DNA of 64,000 bases, from contig SHLT01000001.1 of the NCBI GenBank assembly GCA_004282875.1, forward strand, positions 85,366-149,365, read 5' to 3'. A program made the translations under genes and the position numbers. The notes under the pieces were generated by a model. That model saw only the letters and a list, made by a program, of their open reading frames with translations. It ran no database searches and had not been told where the DNA came from. The stretch's first letter is position 1. Every line of letters starts with the position of its first letter. Shown piece by piece: positions 35,052 through 43,545 of this stretch. The stretch is from Chromatiales bacterium (lineage in GTDB: Bacteria; Pseudomonadota; Gammaproteobacteria; Steroidobacterales; Woeseiaceae).

Positions 35052-36103
35052 GACGCTTCCTTTTTCAGCAGGTCGGCGATCATGTCGCCCAGCGCCACGC
35101 CGTTCGAAAGGGCATTCACGGCCGGCAGGTCACAGCGTTCATTGATTTGCTGGACACCGACGGCGTTGTCCGTTGCGGGACCGGTGACAACGGCGGGTTC
35201 AATTGAAAATTCCTTGCGCAGCAGTTCCGCGCCGCCCCAGGCAGACACGGGGTCGTTTGCGCAGAGGACCACGGTCGTCAGCGCTTCGCGAATAGTGGCA
35301 TCGGAGAGGATGGCGCCTACACCGTATGCCCCGAGCAGGCCATCGCCGAGTTCGAGGACGATGACGTCCGGGCGGTTTTTTGCCAGGCCCGAGAGCAGGG
35401 CGCGCGTCAGTTCGGGACCATTGGCTTCCGTCGTGGTGACGATGCCGAAGTCGGAGAAGATCATGGTTTCGCCCGCGCCCGCATCTTCCATGGCCAGCAC
35501 GTCACGTCGCAATGATACGCCCGTCGCCTTGCAGGCCGACACGTTGAAGCCGAGGTGCCGCAGGCGCCCGACGATCGCGCAGGCAGCCGCGGTCTTGCCC
35601 GAGTCCATGCAGGTACCCGAGAGTGCCACCACGGGTACGCCGTTCATAGTGAGTTCCGTGTCTTCGCCGAGCGAATCCGCCCCGACCCTGGCGGGTACAC
35701 CGATGCGCTCGCCGAGATAGGGAAAGCTCAGCACGGCGCCGAGCACTTCACAGTCGAACGGCGGGCCGACATCGGGATTGGCGGAATCGCAGATCCCAAG
35801 AACGCCACCGATATTCAGAATCTGAATAGTGTCGCCGGGCTTGAGCGATTTGGGCAAGTGTCCCGAGTAGCCGCGCAGGGCCTTGCGATGACCCAGAGCG
35901 CCGACGATGACGTCGCCCTGGTTGACCGTCGCCATGCGACCGGAAGTCAGTTCCAGCTGGTTGTAGCGTGACTTGTTATTCAGGATTCGCGCGGCAACGA
36001 GGATGCCTTCCTCGCACGGAATATCCTTTGACAGGCGCAGCTCCGACGCAAGGTCATTGTGCTGGGCGACGGACGCGATCTTGTCGACGACAACGCTTTT
36101 CAT
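35048..36103 (-). CDS. DUF1611-like P-loop protein in the arginine operon
   Basis: A 351-residue cytosolic protein of unknown function. The N-terminal half (residues 1-125, with GDVIVGALGHRKALRGYSG, LNIGGVLGICDSAN) looks beta-rich. The second half has a P-loop, VALSGTCMDSGKTAAACAI, and a Walker B-like VIVLELGDGLLGAYG. The P-loop form recalls DUF1611 proteins (GTDCAVGK type), of which DgcN is a described D-glutamate N-acetyltransferase. It overlaps argC by 4 bp and follows argG by 2 bp, so it is a full member of the operon. The operon has no argA, argJ or argE. A role in acylating glutamate is a hypothesis. The start at 36103 is used because the longer track frame lies in argG. Confidence 0.85.
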   Translation of the reverse strand: MKSVVVDKIASVAQHNDLASELRLSKDIPCEEGILVAARILNNKSRYNQLELTSGRMATVNQGDVIVGALGHRKALRGYSGHLPKSLKPGDTIQILNIGGVLGICDSANPDVGPPFDCEVLGAVLSFPYLGERIGVPARVGADSLGEDTELTMNGVPVVALSGTCMDSGKTAAACAIVGRLRHLGFNVSACKATGVSLRRDVLAMEDAGAGETMIFSDFGIVTTTEANGPELTRALLSGLAKNRPDVIVLELGDGLLGAYGVGAILSDATIREALTTVVLCANDPVSAWGGAELLRKEFSIEPAVVTGPATDNAVGVQQINERCDLPAVNALSNGVALGDMIADLLKKEAS

Positions 36104-36105
36104 GA

Positions 36106-37314
36106 TCAGTGTCCGGCGGCGCGGGTTTGCAGCGAACCCGGCAGAGACAGAATGCGCGCGTAGCCGAGCGCGTCGGAGGGCGTCCATTCGCCGGCCGACT
36201 CGCCGTAGACGCCCTTGGTGGCTGCCAGCAGGGAGTGATCGGACCCGACTCCGTCGATGAACAGTTGCCCCGGCCGCAGGGTGAAACTGACCGTGCCGCT
36301 GACGCGCCGCTGCGAGGAAACCAGCAGCGCTTCGATATCGTCGCACGCGAGATCCAGCTGCTTGCCCTCGTGCACGAGATCGCCGTAGACAGCGGCCACG
36401 CTGTCCTTGATGCGCATCTGCTGGGCGCTCAGCACCAGTTTTTCCAGTTCGCGATGCGCGGTGATCAGGCTGATTGCGGCAGGGGCTTCGAATGCAACGC
36501 GCCCCTTGGTGCCGAGCACCGTATCGCCGAGATGAATACCGCGCCCGATGCCATAGCTCCCGGCCAGCTGTTCAAGGGTTTCGATCAGCTTGACCGGCGG
36601 CAGCGCTTTGCCGTCGAGCGCGGCGGGAATGCCCTTGCTGAAGCGCAGCGTGTGCGTCGAGGGTTCCAGCGGCTCGGCAAAGGCATTGGCCGACAGGACC
36701 CAGGCCGATTCGGGGATGGAATTTTCGGAGGTCAGCGTTTCCTGGCCACCGATCGTAATGCCCCAGAGGCCGCGGTTGATCGAGTAGGCCGAGCCCTGTG
36801 CCGGCAGCGGCATGTCGTTCTGCTCGAGATAAGCCAGCTGCTCGTCGCGTACCCAGCTGTTGTCGCGTACCGGGGCGAGGACTTCAAGCCCCGGGTTCAG
36901 GGTGCGCAGTGCAACCTCGAAGCGCACCTGGTCGTTCCCGGCTGCCGTACAGCCGTGGGCAACGGTTGTGGCCCCTCGTTCCTGCGCCAGCCTGGCGAGT
37001 TTTTCCGCCTGCAGGCCGCGCTCGGCACCGACGCACAGCGGGTAGGCGTTGCCACGAAGGACATTGCCAGCGATGAGATGTCGAATGACCGTTTCGAAAA
37101 ACTCCTGCTTGGCATCGATAAGCAGATGCTCGACGGCGCCCAGCGCGAGTGCGCGTTTCTCGAGCGCGACCGCCGCTTCCTGGTCGATACCACCCGTGTC
37201 GACGCAGGCGGTGATGACCTCGCGCTTGTAATGTTCCTTGAGCCACGGCACGCAAAAGGAGGTATCGAGGCCGCCCGAGAAGGCGAGGATGATGGGGGAC
37301 TGGTCCTTGGTCAC
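36106..37314 (-). CDS. argG: Argininosuccinate synthase
   Basis: ATP-dependent condensation of citrulline with aspartate. The 402-residue protein opens with the N-type ATP pyrophosphatase loop ILAFSGGLDTSFCVPWLKE and has VAHGCTAAGNDQVRFE, the citrulline/aspartate-binding region. It is related to the argininosuccinate synthases of Xanthomonas and Bacteroidetes rather than the longer E. coli form, judging from length and opening. In acylornithine pathways citrulline must first be freed from N-acylcitrulline; that deacylase is not in the window. Confidence 0.95.
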   Translation of the reverse strand: MTKDQSPIILAFSGGLDTSFCVPWLKEHYKREVITACVDTGGIDQEAAVALEKRALALGAVEHLLIDAKQEFFETVIRHLIAGNVLRGNAYPLCVGAERGLQAEKLARLAQERGATTVAHGCTAAGNDQVRFEVALRTLNPGLEVLAPVRDNSWVRDEQLAYLEQNDMPLPAQGSAYSINRGLWGITIGGQETLTSENSIPESAWVLSANAFAEPLEPSTHTLRFSKGIPAALDGKALPPVKLIETLEQLAGSYGIGRGIHLGDTVLGTKGRVAFEAPAAISLITAHRELEKLVLSAQQMRIKDSVAAVYGDLVHEGKQLDLACDDIEALLVSSQRRVSGTVSFTLRPGQLFIDGVGSDHSLLAATKGVYGESAGEWTPSDALGYARILSLPGSLQTRAAGH

Positions 37315-37328
37315 TGGTTTCTCCGGGA

Positions 37329-37781
37329 TCAGGAACGAGCGGCGCGCTCGATCCGTTTCATCAGGTTCTTTTGGGCCGCGGCGGAGTCCGTCGCGATGAA
37401 TACGGTGTCGTCACCGGCAATCGTGCCGGCAATGCCCGGCCAGGCGCAGCGATCGAGCGCAAGGCCGACGCGTTGCGCGGCGCCGACGGCCGTGTGCAGG
37501 ACCAGCAGATGTGGCCCGGCCGGTGTCGTCGTCCGCAACAGGTCTCTGACGCTCGAGACGTGCTCGTCCCCACCCCCGCTGCTGGCCGGCAATTCATAGC
37601 CTTGCGTCGTCTTGATCGCGCCGATTTCCCGAAGGTCGCGGCTGACGCTCGATTGCGTCGCCACGAATCCCCGGCCCTGCAGTGCGCTGACCAGCGAGGC
37701 CTGCGTTGCGGCAGGCCCCTGGCTGAGCAGTTCGCGGATTGCAGAGCGCCGCTGGATCTGGTCTTCCGTCGTCGGAGGCAT
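37329..37781 (-). CDS. argR: Arginine repressor
   Basis: Hexameric arginine-dependent repressor of 150 residues. The N-terminal winged helix-turn-helix shows the family DNA-binding segment TQSSVSRDLREIGAIKT and the C-terminal domain has the arginine-binding GTIAGDDTVFIAT. It is the first gene of the arginine operon, 14 bp before argG, and ARG-box-like sequence lies 17 bp upstream of its start, which suggests autoregulation of the whole operon. Confidence 0.95.
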   Translation of the reverse strand: MPPTTEDQIQRRSAIRELLSQGPAATQASLVSALQGRGFVATQSSVSRDLREIGAIKTTQGYELPASSGGGDEHVSSVRDLLRTTTPAGPHLLVLHTAVGAAQRVGLALDRCAWPGIAGTIAGDDTVFIATDSAAAQKNLMKRIERAARS

Positions 37782-37797
37782 GAGCTTGTCATCTGGC

Positions 37798-37841
37798 TTT
37801 GAATAAATATGCGCATAGTAGATAGAATTTGCGCATAAATT
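37798..37841 (-). promoter_or_regulatory. ARG-box-like operator upstream of argR
   Basis: TTTGAATAAATATGCGCA (37798-37815) matches the E. coli ARG-box consensus TNTGAATWWWWATTCANW at 16 of 18 positions. An 11-base element ATATGCGCATA (37807-37817) recurs as ATTTGCGCATA (37827-37837) with a 20-bp period, suggesting a second, weaker site one side of the helix away. The region is AT-rich against its surroundings and also lies upstream of the divergent esterase gene. Confidence 0.65.
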
Positions 37842-37914
37842 GCAAGGCCTGCGTGCGCTTATTTTTACCCTGAATGGGTTACACTGCGCCGCTTCCGACT
37901 ATTGGAGCTCATTG

Positions 37915-38574
37915 GTGGCCTTACCTGAATGCGTAGAAGTGACTACGGGCGACAACCCGGTTGGCAGCGTGATCTGGCTGCACGGGCTGGGTGCCGACGG
38001 CCATGATTTTGAGCCAATCGTGCCCGAATTACAGTTGCCGGCCGACCTGCCACTGCGCTTCGTCTTTCCGCATGCACCCGCGCGGCCGGTCACGATCAAC
38101 GGCGGCATGGTCATGCGTGCCTGGTACGACATCGTCAGCCTTGATACCGAAGGGCGTGCGGATGCGGCCGGCGTTCATGAGAGTACGGCGATCCTCGAAG
38201 AGCTGATCGCACGCGAGAAAGCGCGCGGCATCGATGCCGACAGGATCGTCATTGCGGGATTCTCGATGGGTGGAGCGATCGCGATCAACACGGCACTGCA
38301 TACACAAGAGAAGCTTGCGGGCATGATGGCGCTCTCGACCTACCTGCCGCTGCCGGGTGAGATCGACGCTGCCAACGGTCATCGGGACCTGCCGGTCTTC
38401 ATGGCGCACGGCAGCTTTGACCCGATGTTGCCGATGCAGTGGGGCCAGCTATCGGCCGAGAAGCTCAAGGAAGCCGGGTTTGCGATCGAGTGGCACGAAT
38501 ACCCGATGGCGCACGCCGTATGTCCGGAGGAAATTCGGGATATCAGCGCGTGGCTGCTGAACGTCTATCGTTGA
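37915..38574 (+). CDS. Phospholipase/carboxylesterase family hydrolase
   Basis: A 219-residue alpha/beta hydrolase of the carboxylesterase II/acyl-protein thioesterase family. The Ser nucleophile is in VIAGFSMGGAIAIN, the acid and His are in HGSFDPMLPM and YPMAHAVCPEEI, and the oxyanion region is VIWLHGLGADGHDFE. I use the GTG at 37915, which has GGAG seven bases upstream and gives the usual family length; the track's TTG start lies within the argR operator. A role in arginine metabolism is not indicated by its family, although it is divergent from argR. Confidence 0.88.
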   Translation: MALPECVEVTTGDNPVGSVIWLHGLGADGHDFEPIVPELQLPADLPLRFVFPHAPARPVTINGGMVMRAWYDIVSLDTEGRADAAGVHESTAILEELIAREKARGIDADRIVIAGFSMGGAIAINTALHTQEKLAGMMALSTYLPLPGEIDAANGHRDLPVFMAHGSFDPMLPMQWGQLSAEKLKEAGFAIEWHEYPMAHAVCPEEIRDISAWLLNVYR

Positions 38575-38595
38575 GCAGCCGGCGGGTGGTTCGAT

Positions 38596-39948
38596 TCAAA
38601 AGGTGAGGCTGAAAGTCGCGCCGCCCACGTCGTTGTTACCAACCCGAATGAAGCCGCCGTGCGCGATCATGACCTGCCGCGCCAGCGCGAGTCCCACACC
38701 TGAGCCGCTATCCTTCGTCGTATAGAACGGTACGAAGATCCTGTTGGCAAGATTGGCGGGCACGCCGTCACCGTTGTCACAAACCTCAATCACGACATTG
38801 TGGCGGCGGTTCAGCCGCCCCCTGATTTTCACGGTCGCATCGTCGACCGATGCCGTCGCCTGCCAGGCATTGCGCAGCAGGTTGATGAGCACCGGCTCGA
38901 GCAAATCCCGGTCCGCATAGACGTCGAGTTCGCTGGGGCTGACATCGACCAGGAACGCAACGTCGTCGCGCGGACACTCTGCCCTGGCCAGCCGGATGAC
39001 GGCCTCGAACAGGTCGGCGAGGCGAATGCGCTTTTTCTCCGGGGGCGCCAGGCGCGTCACCTGGCGGTAGCTGTCGACAAACTGCATGAGGCTGTCAGAC
39101 CGCCGCGCAACCGTGCCGATCGCATTCTGGAGGTCTTCGAGGTCGTCGTCGACCCTTTCTTTATCGCGCACTTTGTCGACGACGTCGCCGACCACGTCGG
39201 CCGCGGTCTTCGCCAGCGAGGTCACTGGCGTGATCGAGTTCATGATCTCATGGGTGAGCACGCGCACGAGGTCCTCCCAGGCTTCAGCCTGGGTCGCATC
39301 CAGTTCTGACTGGATGTCCTGCAGTGAAATCAAACGTTCCCTCTCGCCCGCAACCACCAGCTCCGTAGTTGCGAGTGTGAGTTTGTATTCAATACCCTCG
39401 ACCGTGAACGTGACCAGCTGCCGGACACCCGGAACCGCGGTGGCCACAGATTCCGCGAAGCTGAAACCGAACCGTCGCAGGTCGCGCAGTTGGGTGACGT
39501 GCTCCGCTCCGAACAGGCGTCGAGCCGCGTTGTTGCGCAGCGTAACGGACTCGTCGGAATGCAGCGTCAGCAACGGCACCGGGATGTGATCGATCAGCGC
39601 GGTTGCTCGCCGCAGCGCCGCTTCCTGCTCGCTGCCACGTTCTCGCATGCGGGCGAGGATATCCGTGAAGGCCTCGCCGAGCGGCTGAAATCCCGAGCCA
39701 TCGCGGCTGAAATCAAACCGCTGCGAATAGTCTGCATAGCGCGCGGCGTCGAGAAAACGCGCCACCTCGCGGTTGGTGCGACTGACAAACCGCCATAATT
39801 CCGCGACGAGCGCGCCCAGCAACACAGCCGCGATTCCCATCGAGATGTGGTAGCCGGGAATGAGCAACAGCCAGACCACGAGCGCCATTGCTGCACCCGT
39901 GAGGACCAGGCGGACGATGAGCGCGACAACGAAGCGCCTAAAGATCAT
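38596..39948 (-). CDS. NtrY-like sensor histidine kinase
   Basis: A 450-residue membrane sensor. Two N-terminal transmembrane helices (FVVALIVRLVLTGAAMALVVWLLL; ISMGIAAVLLGALVAEL) enclose almost no periplasmic loop. They are followed by a HAMP-like linker, a PAS-like region (LIDHIPVPLLTLHSDESVTLRN), the H-box VRVLTHEIMNSITPVTS and the ATPase domain (NLLRNAWQAT, CDNGDGVP, GSGVGLALARQVMIAHGG). It overlaps the regulator gene by 11 bp. The kinase and regulator are divergent from the efflux operon they probably control. Confidence 0.9.
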   Translation of the reverse strand: MIFRRFVVALIVRLVLTGAAMALVVWLLLIPGYHISMGIAAVLLGALVAELWRFVSRTNREVARFLDAARYADYSQRFDFSRDGSGFQPLGEAFTDILARMRERGSEQEAALRRATALIDHIPVPLLTLHSDESVTLRNNAARRLFGAEHVTQLRDLRRFGFSFAESVATAVPGVRQLVTFTVEGIEYKLTLATTELVVAGERERLISLQDIQSELDATQAEAWEDLVRVLTHEIMNSITPVTSLAKTAADVVGDVVDKVRDKERVDDDLEDLQNAIGTVARRSDSLMQFVDSYRQVTRLAPPEKKRIRLADLFEAVIRLARAECPRDDVAFLVDVSPSELDVYADRDLLEPVLINLLRNAWQATASVDDATVKIRGRLNRRHNVVIEVCDNGDGVPANLANRIFVPFYTTKDSGSGVGLALARQVMIAHGGFIRVGNNDVGGATFSLTF

Positions 39949-41320
39949 GCTTTTCCATACGGCGATAGAGCGATGCGCGTGTGAGACCGAGTTCGGCGGC
40001 AGCGCGCGATATGTTGAAACCATGCTTGCGCAGCGCTTTGGAGATGGTCTCTTTCTCGAGGTGGTCGAGATTGTAAATCGTTGGCATGACGGACGTTTCC
40101 GCCGGCGCAGAGTCGCCGGAATAGTCGAGCTGCAGGTCACGCGGGCCGATGACGTCCGCTTCGGCGAGGATCACAGCGCGCTCGACGGCATGGCGCAATG
40201 CCCGGACATTGCCCGGCCACGGATAGTCGATGAGGGCCGTTTCAGCGGCGGGCGAGAACGCTCGCTCCGCGCCGCCGTATTTGCGCGAAAATTTTTCGAG
40301 GTAATGCCGTGCAATCGGCATGATGTCATCAACGCGTTCCCGCAGCGGCGGAATTTCGATCTCGACGGTGTTTAGGCGGAACAGCAGGTCATTGCGAAAG
40401 TGATCCGGGTTGCGCAGCTGGTTCGCGGGCAGGTTGGTCGCCGCAATGATGCGCACGTCGAAGGGCTGGGCCTGGTGCGAGCCGACGGCGGTTACCTGTC
40501 GTTGCTCCAGCACACTCAGCAGTTTCGCCTGCAGGTGCAGCGGCAGATTGCCGATCTCGTCCAGGAACAGGGTGCCGCCGTTCGCCGCCTGAATGCGGCC
40601 GATACGATCCTCGTTGGCATCCGTAAACGCGCCCTTGCGGTGACCAAAGAGTTCCGACTCAAACAATGACTCACTGATCGATCCCATGTCGATAGAGAGA
40701 AAGACCTCCTCCGCACGCGTCGAGTGCCGATGCAGTTCGCGGGCAATCAGCTCCTTGCCGGTACCGTTTTCTCCAAGAATGAGAACGTTCGCATCGGTTG
40801 GTCCGGCACGCCGCACAAGATCCAGTACATCGCGCAGCGCGGACGACTCGCCAATGATGTCGTTGTCGTGAATTGCCGCATCGCGCACGAGGGCCTGGTT
40901 GGTCTGCCGCAATGCCTGCGATTCGATACGGCTCTGCCGCAATTTCAGCGCAGCAGATATCGTCGCCACGACTTTCTCGTTTTGCCAGGGCTTGGCGATG
41001 AAGTCCGTTGCACCCTCCTTCATCGCGTCGACTGCGGTATTGACGCTGCCGTGGGCCGTGATCATTACGACGACCGCCTCCGGGTCGATATCCAGGATGG
41101 ACTTGAGCCAATGCAGTCCCTGCTTCCCGGACGATTCGCCGGGGCCGAAATTCATATCGAGCAGCACGACGTCGATGTCGTTGTCCGCCATTTGTTCCGG
41201 AATGCGTTCGGGATTCCCGCAGGTCGTGACCGAGCCGAACTGGCGACGGAGCAGCAGGCGCCCGGCCGTCAGAATGTCCTCGTCATCGTCGACGATGAGT
41301 ATGTTGCCTGGTGTGCTCAT
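39938..41320 (-). CDS. NtrC-family sigma-54-dependent response regulator
   Basis: A 460-residue activator with a receiver domain (phosphoacceptor Asp in VVLLDMNFGPGE), an AAA+ domain (Walker A GENGTGKE, Walker B GGTLFLDEIG) and a Fis-type HTH (NISRAAAELGLTRASLYRRM). The sigma-54 contact loop reads GAFTDA instead of GAFTGA; the Thr that matters most is kept. The start at 41320 follows from the receiver opening NILIVDDDEDI; the track start covers the divergent control region. Two tandem palindromes and a sigma-54 promoter lie next to it. Confidence 0.93.
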   Translation of the reverse strand: MSTPGNILIVDDDEDILTAGRLLLRRQFGSVTTCGNPERIPEQMADNDIDVVLLDMNFGPGESSGKQGLHWLKSILDIDPEAVVVMITAHGSVNTAVDAMKEGATDFIAKPWQNEKVVATISAALKLRQSRIESQALRQTNQALVRDAAIHDNDIIGESSALRDVLDLVRRAGPTDANVLILGENGTGKELIARELHRHSTRAEEVFLSIDMGSISESLFESELFGHRKGAFTDANEDRIGRIQAANGGTLFLDEIGNLPLHLQAKLLSVLEQRQVTAVGSHQAQPFDVRIIAATNLPANQLRNPDHFRNDLLFRLNTVEIEIPPLRERVDDIMPIARHYLEKFSRKYGGAERAFSPAAETALIDYPWPGNVRALRHAVERAVILAEADVIGPRDLQLDYSGDSAPAETSVMPTIYNLDHLEKETISKALRKHGFNISRAAAELGLTRASLYRRMEKHDL

Positions 41321-41334
41321 GACGCTCCGCCCGA

Positions 41335-41375
41335 AGTGTTCGAAATCGTACACTGACTGTCCGCAAGCGTACAGT
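41335..41375. promoter_or_regulatory. Two tandem 20-bp palindromes, probable enhancer sites
   Basis: AGTGTTCGAAATCGTACACT (41335-41354) and ACTGTCCGCAAGCGTACAGT (41356-41375) are imperfect palindromes identical at 15 of 20 positions. Their centres are 21 bp apart, two helical turns. They lie 15 bp upstream of the regulator start and about 75-95 bp upstream of the sigma-54 element, the usual place for an NtrC-type enhancer. They may also permit autoregulation. Confidence 0.8.
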
Positions 41376-41424
41376 TTTGTGCATCCCTCGCGAGCACACT
41401 CATATAAAAACAATGACTTACGCG

Positions 41425-41441
41425 TTGGCACGCTCCTTGCT
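41425..41441 (+). promoter_or_regulatory. Sigma-54 (-24/-12) promoter of the efflux operon
   Basis: TTGGCACG-CTCC-TTGCT matches the sigma-54 consensus TGGCACG-N4-TTGCW fully, with GG and GC exactly 10 bp apart. Transcription would start near 41452, about 36 bp before the GTG of the membrane fusion protein gene. The neighbouring NtrC-type regulator provides the required activator. Confidence 0.92.
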
Positions 41442-41487
41442 ATCTATACAGGTAGTCGCAACAAGCGGGCGAGGACGAAAGGACGTC

Positions 41488-42807
41488 GTGGACAAAATCA
41501 GGAAACTTCGAGAAGCCAGGGAGCCGGCCGGTCTGGGCGTGTCGGGACAGGCCATGGACCGCCGGGTTGAGAAGAAGGCGCCCTACGGTCGCTACGCGGC
41601 TTACGCCGCCGGTGGGATAGCCGCCCTGGCCTTTGCCTGGTGGTTCGTCGACACGCTTATGGGCGGTCGCAGCCTGAGCGTGAATGCGGAGCGCATCACG
41701 GTTTCCGCAGTGAGCGTGGGCACCTACGAGGACTTTATTCCCCTGCGCGGCCGGCTGGTGCCTCGCAGCACCGTGTTCCTCGATGCCATCGAAGGTGGTC
41801 GTGTCGAGGAGATCCTCGTCGAGGACGGCGCGTCGGTCGCGGCCGGCGACCTGATTGCCGTGCTGTCGAATACGAATCTGCAGCTGGAGGTTCTGGGGCG
41901 CGAAGCGGCCGTGACGGAGCAGCTCAACAACATGCGCACGATCGAGCTGCAGCTGGAGCAAAATCGTCTCGCCCACAAACGCAACCTCGTCGAAATTGAC
42001 TACCAGATCACGCGGCTGACCCGTGAGATCAGTCGCCAGCGGGAGCTGATCTCCAAGAACCTCGTCTCACAATCGACGATCGACGAACTCGATGACGAGC
42101 TCACCTACTATAAGAATCGCCGCGACGTGACGCTCGAAAGCCAGGAAACCGATGCGCGTATGCAGGAGCAGCAGCTCGTCCAGCTACGCGACGCCGGGCA
42201 GCAGCTGCAGGCGGGTCTCGGCTTCGCGCGCAAGAACCTCGACGATCTCAGCGTGCGTGCGCCGGTGGCCGGCAAACTGTCCGGATTCAACATCGAAGTC
42301 GGACAGTCGATCACGCGCGGTGGCCGGCTTGGCCAGATTGACGATCCGGACGCCTACAAGCTCAATGTCGAGATCAGTGAGTACTATCTGAGTCGCGTCG
42401 ACCTGCAACAGCTAGCGCTCGCCGAGCACAACGGTAAGGACCTCGGCCTGCGGATCTCGAAAATTTACCCGGACGTTAGCGAAGGGCAGTTCAAGGTCGA
42501 CATGCTCTTTGAAGAAGACCCCGTGGGTCTACGCCGGGGGCAAACCCTGCAGGTTCGGCTGACGCTCGGTGACGACACCGATGCCGTTCTCATACCGAAT
42601 GGTTCTTTCTACCAGGATACCGGCGGTAGCTGGATCTTTGTCGTTTCACCTGGCGGCAGAGAAGCGATCAAACGAACGGTCAGCCTTGGACGCCGCAACG
42701 AAAGTTTCATCGAAGTACTCGATGGGCTGGAGCCCGGCGAGCAGGTCATTACATCACCGTACACGAGCTTCATCGGCATGGATCGATTGAACCTCGACGA
42801 CGAATAG
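41488..42807 (+). CDS. HlyD/MacA-type periplasmic adaptor of an ABC efflux system
   Basis: A 439-residue membrane fusion protein. One N-terminal transmembrane helix (YAAYAAGGIAALAFAWWFV) is followed by a beta-barrel/lipoyl pair (EEILVEDGASVAAGDLIAVLS), a coiled coil (about residues 150-240), the second lipoyl half (DDLSVRAPVAGKLSGFNIEVGQSI) and a C-terminal barrel (LEPGEQVITSPYTSF). I select GTG at 41488, with AAAGGA upstream, because the track start lies upstream of the sigma-54 transcription start. It is the first gene of an adaptor, ATPase, permease operon. Confidence 0.88.
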   Translation: MDKIRKLREAREPAGLGVSGQAMDRRVEKKAPYGRYAAYAAGGIAALAFAWWFVDTLMGGRSLSVNAERITVSAVSVGTYEDFIPLRGRLVPRSTVFLDAIEGGRVEEILVEDGASVAAGDLIAVLSNTNLQLEVLGREAAVTEQLNNMRTIELQLEQNRLAHKRNLVEIDYQITRLTREISRQRELISKNLVSQSTIDELDDELTYYKNRRDVTLESQETDARMQEQQLVQLRDAGQQLQAGLGFARKNLDDLSVRAPVAGKLSGFNIEVGQSITRGGRLGQIDDPDAYKLNVEISEYYLSRVDLQQLALAEHNGKDLGLRISKIYPDVSEGQFKVDMLFEEDPVGLRRGQTLQVRLTLGDDTDAVLIPNGSFYQDTGGSWIFVVSPGGREAIKRTVSLGRRNESFIEVLDGLEPGEQVITSPYTSFIGMDRLNLDDE

Positions 42808-42832
42808 AAACAACAACCCCAGGAAATCAGAC

Positions 42833-43513
42833 ATGCTGAAACTGCATAACTTGTACAAGGTCTACCACACCGACGAAGTTGAAACCGTGGCGCTAAACGG
42901 CGTCAACCTCGAAATCGAGCAGGGTGATTTCGTAGCCATCATGGGTCCATCCGGCTGCGGCAAATCGACGCTGCTCAATGTAGTTGGCATGCTGGATAAC
43001 CCGTCTGATGGGGAGTACTTCTTTTTTGACGAGAACGTTGCGCCGTACTCGGAGTCGCAGCGCAGCGAAATCAGGAAGCAGAATATCGGCTTCATTTTCC
43101 AGAGCTTCAACCTGATCGACGAGCTCAACGTCGCGGAAAATATCGAGCTGGCGCTGCTGTATCACAACATGCCTGCCGCCGAGCGCAAGCGACGCGTAAC
43201 GGAAGTCATGGATCGGATGGGTATTGCGCACCGCGCCAACCATATGCCGGGGCAGCTGTCCGGCGGCCAGCAGCAGCGTGTCGCCGTCGCGCGCGCCGTG
43301 GTTGGCGACCAGCCGCTGATCCTCGCGGACGAGCCAACGGGCAACCTCGACTCGGTCCACGGCCAGGAGGTCATGGAGCTGCTCCGCTCGCTCAATAAGG
43401 AGGGCACGACGATCGTCATGGTGACGCACTCGCCGTCGCATGCGGACTACGCGCATCGCATCGTCAACCTGTTCGATGGCCATATCGTCACAGAGAACAC
43501 GCGCGCGGCCTGA
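42833..43513 (+). CDS. MacB/LolD-type ABC transporter ATP-binding protein
   Basis: A 226-residue ATPase with Walker [13 protein letters not shown], signature [15 protein letters not shown], Walker [15 protein letters not shown] and switch His in [11 protein letters not shown]. The lineage is the MacB/LolD/FtsE-like export group, fitting the adjacent FtsX-fold permease. Whether it exports a peptide, antibiotic or lipoprotein cannot be read from sequence. Confidence 0.93.
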   Translation: MLKLHNLYKVYHTDEVETVALNGVNLEIEQGDFVAIMGPSGCGKSTLLNVVGMLDNPSDGEYFFFDENVAPYSESQRSEIRKQNIGFIFQSFNLIDELNVAENIELALLYHNMPAAERKRRVTEVMDRMGIAHRANHMPGQLSGGQQQRVAVARAVVGDQPLILADEPTGNLDSVHGQEVMELLRSLNKEGTTIVMVTHSPSHADYAHRIVNLFDGHIVTENTRAA

Positions 43514-43545
43514 GCTGCGCCGCAAGCATTCCAGCGGGGAATACC

